Assembly: GCF_001274935.1 (NCBI RefSeq)
Contig: NZ_LILC01000006.1
Location: 28,055-92,054 of the forward strand
DNA: 64,000 nt
Source: Priestia koreensis
Lineage (GTDB): Bacteria; Bacillota; Bacilli; Bacillales; Bacillaceae_H
Direction of reading: 5' to 3'
Made by a program: the position numbers and the translations under genes. Shown here in pieces: positions 62,369 to 64,000 of the stretch. The notes beneath the pieces were generated by a model, which did no database searches, was not told where the DNA came from, and was given only the letters and a program-made list of their open reading frames with translations. Position 1 is the first letter of the stretch. Each line of letters opens with the position of its first letter.

Positions 62369-62497
62369 GTCATTTTAATCAATAAAGATAGAATTATCAA
62401 CTAATTATTTATAGTCTGAGTTAGTCAACAATTCTATATAGAACACGTCATCATTTTAAAATATTCATAAAACTCCGTCTTTCCTCAAATAAAGGTT

Positions 62498-63409
62498 TCA
62501 TTCTTTTATAGTAGTTTTCTCTGAAATAGATGAATATTTGAACGTAAAACTTAAATCTTTTGGATATGAACGTTGATTGTCTTTAATTATAAGTGGATCA
62601 AAAGTTACATTTACTTTATCTGGTATTTGTATATAATCAGTATATCTTTTAGGAGGGATAGAAATATTTCTGGATTTTGGAATGTAAAAGGACAGAATTT
62701 TTGTTCCAAATGTAAAGCGTACCAATAATGGATAAAGTGCTTTGGGATCTGTATGCTCCCAGCATTCAAGCATAACATTTGAATATCCATTACCAGGAAC
62801 AAATAATTTATCCAGATACAGAGGGAATATATCATATTTTCCTAGTAACCAATCGGGAATATGCTTTAGCTCGTTTCTTTGTTTTAGCGAAAGAAAGGGC
62901 CAAACCATATGAGTCAATGCTTTGCAAATATCTGCTAGTCGATATGGAAGCGGCTCATTTATTCTATATGTTAGTTGATTCAAGGATTCGTTCTGTATAA
63001 TTTCAAATCTTCCGTCGATATCGTCAATTTTTATAGCTACAGTATTACTATCAGTCATATGTCTAATAGAAGTATCACCTTTTGGATTAGGTTTATATGT
63101 TGGTAAGCCATTTCTCTTTCTTGAACCTGTAAATACTCTATCTAGCATTAAATAGTTGGCTAATTCATTTTCGTGGACTCCAAAATAATGTTCATTGCAA
63201 TTGTCACATTCGTTATAATTAAATAAGGTTCTATTACCTAAACTCGCTGGTATAACGTGTGCTTCCTTTTTGAAAGTGACTTCTCCTTTAACTTTTCCAC
63301 AGTAGATGCACTCTCTATTTGATTTATCACCCAAAGTTGTTTTACCTTTATTTTCGAATTGGGTTATTGAATAAATAAAGGGTTCTAAAATTAGTTCATA
63401 GTCTTCCAC
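62498..63409 (-). CDS. HNH endonuclease-like protein
   Basis: A 303-residue protein. Residues 34-90 hold an HNH_5-like zinc and catalytic site (CIYCGKVKGEVTFKKEAHVI, PASLGN, CDNCNEHYFG, then HENELANYL). The remaining 200 residues form a beta-rich domain without a known family. Such proteins occur in defence islands and near mobile elements. It starts with GTG after AGGAGG, ten bases upstream. It stands alone, next to the recombinase. Confidence 0.7.
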   Translation of the reverse strand: MEDYELILEPFIYSITQFENKGKTTLGDKSNRECIYCGKVKGEVTFKKEAHVIPASLGNRTLFNYNECDNCNEHYFGVHENELANYLMLDRVFTGSRKRNGLPTYKPNPKGDTSIRHMTDSNTVAIKIDDIDGRFEIIQNESLNQLTYRINEPLPYRLADICKALTHMVWPFLSLKQRNELKHIPDWLLGKYDIFPLYLDKLFVPGNGYSNVMLECWEHTDPKALYPLLVRFTFGTKILSFYIPKSRNISIPPKRYTDYIQIPDKVNVTFDPLIIKDNQRSYPKDLSFTFKYSSISEKTTIKE

Positions 63410-63750
63410 TTATAATGAGCCTCCTATTATAAAGTTCTTACATATGAAAAATATATCAAATTTTATAGGTTTTGTAAAATATTCGTAAAACAGGTATTTA
63501 ACGCAAAGATTAAATTTATTACGAAACGAAAAAAGACATTGTTTCCAATGCCCTCCTTCGATATGTTCTTTATTCTAGTTTCACATGTTCGCACTTATCT
63601 TACTACATCTTGGTCGCAATCACAATTTATGTTTAGCGTCTACCTGGTAACATAGATCGTATGGATGGTTCTACCGGAACTTTATCCGTAAATTCTCCTA
63701 ATTCAAGGCAGCACCTTTTATAGTGGAATAGCCAACCGTTTAACAGATTT
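63410..63750. other. Intergenic region, nothing recognised
   Basis: AT-rich DNA without a convincing gene. TTAACGCA near 63501 repeats a half-site of the element at 62341-62368. Confidence 0.35.
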
Positions 63751-63812
63751 CCACCAGAAGTCCCCTTCCTCAAGGAACGATAAGGGCGAAGCCCAGTGAG
63801 TAGGTGGGGGAT
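63751..63812 (+). mobile_element. IS605-like end remnant
   Basis: TCCCCTTCCTCAAGGAACGA, TAAGGGCGAAGCCCAGTGAG and TAGGTGGGGG form a folded right-end-like segment (GGGC/GCCC, CCCC/GGGG pairs) as in IS200/IS605 elements. No transposase frame lies beside it. Confidence 0.35.
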
Positions 63813-63915
63813 GAATGGTGGGTAGGCGTAAGTCTAAAACGAACATATGTACTTGTTTTCTTTTTCTTTTTTTGGTAAGATAGGAAGATAGTCCCGACAG
63901 AAAGGAGTGAATGAC

Positions 63916-64000
63916 GTGAATGTTCAATTGGAAACACCACACCGAAAAGGAACAAAAAAAACATTACCCGAAGGATGGGTGACGTTTGGGTATCAATATG
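63916..64000 (+). CDS. Start of an unidentified gene, cut by the window edge
   Basis: GTG 63916 lies eight bases after AGGAG. The frame stays open to the edge (28 codons, MNVQLETPHRKGTKKTLPEG, then WVTFGYQY). Too short for a family call. Confidence 0.5.
   Translation, partial: MNVQLETPHRKGTKKTLPEGWVTFGYQY

Noticed and set aside
1..64000. Relaxase and coupling protein (VirD4) genes
   Set aside because: No gene with relaxase histidine or tyrosine motifs or a VirD4-type ATPase was found; they probably lie outside the window.

Overview
This looks like part of a large conjugative plasmid of a spore-forming Bacillaceae host, most likely Bacillus or Priestia (megaterium-like). The evidence is AT-rich DNA, strong GGAGG ribosome binding sites, frequent TTG/GTG starts, a ParM/ParR partition locus, iterons beside a replication initiator, type IV secretion genes of the Gram-positive PrgI/VirB4/VirB6 kind, and spore-type genes (CotD-like, YjcZ-like). 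The species is inferred. No rRNA or tRNA gene was seen.

Layout. 1-2.9 kb holds cargo and relics: an acyl-CoA thioesterase (BAAT family) gene broken by one in-frame stop, a MarR regulator behind two long perfect palindromes, and a TnpB remnant with its right end. 2.9-6.4 kb is the partition module (ParR, ParM, repeat-rich putative centromere) with a DUF3967-type DNA-binding protein. 6.7-8.9 kb holds an XRE membrane regulator and a T-box riboswitch controlling an MFS exporter. 9.4-12.9 kb is the replicon, with two initiator-like genes and seven iterons. 13.3-14.4 kb carries a plasmid methionine aminopeptidase.

The conjugation region runs from 14.6 to 42.1 kb but is interrupted at 16.8-25.9 kb. 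There, a frameshifted ThiF-like gene is followed by a seven-gene AT-rich cassette: two tandem dynamin-like GTPases, a tail-anchored protein, a coiled-coil protein, a 1028-residue HerA-like ATPase, a WHH-family nuclease toxin and a SUKH/SMI1-type immunity protein. This is the best candidate here for an under-described conflict or secretion system. The conjugation genes resume with an XRE protein, a MinD-like protein with a degenerate P-loop, a DUF3854-type primase, a pilin-like protein, PrgI, a TraC-N-like protein, VirB4, a 1125-residue VirB6 and a transglycosylase-NlpC/P60 hydrolase. Several of these units start with a short leader ending in an intrinsic terminator, which suggests attenuation or antitermination. 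A histidine phosphatase gene appears inserted at the end of the operon, flanked by a 19-bp near-direct repeat.

42.3-51.4 kb holds a secreted SLH/CAP protein, a phage-like lysis module (SPP1-type holin, XhlA-like protein, ArpU-like regulator and a 702-residue amidase-lysozyme with six LysM domains), a lipoprotein, a PEP mutase/isocitrate lyase family enzyme, a second TnpB relic and two spore-type genes.

51.8-61.0 kb is a complete type I-C CRISPR-Cas locus (cas3-cas5-cas8c-cas7-cas4-cas1-cas2, then 17 repeats and 16 spacers). One spacer occurs twice, and the distal repeat is degenerate. 61.1-64 kb holds a XerS-like tyrosine recombinase with a candidate inverted site upstream, an HNH protein, an IS605-like end relic and the start of a gene cut by the window edge.
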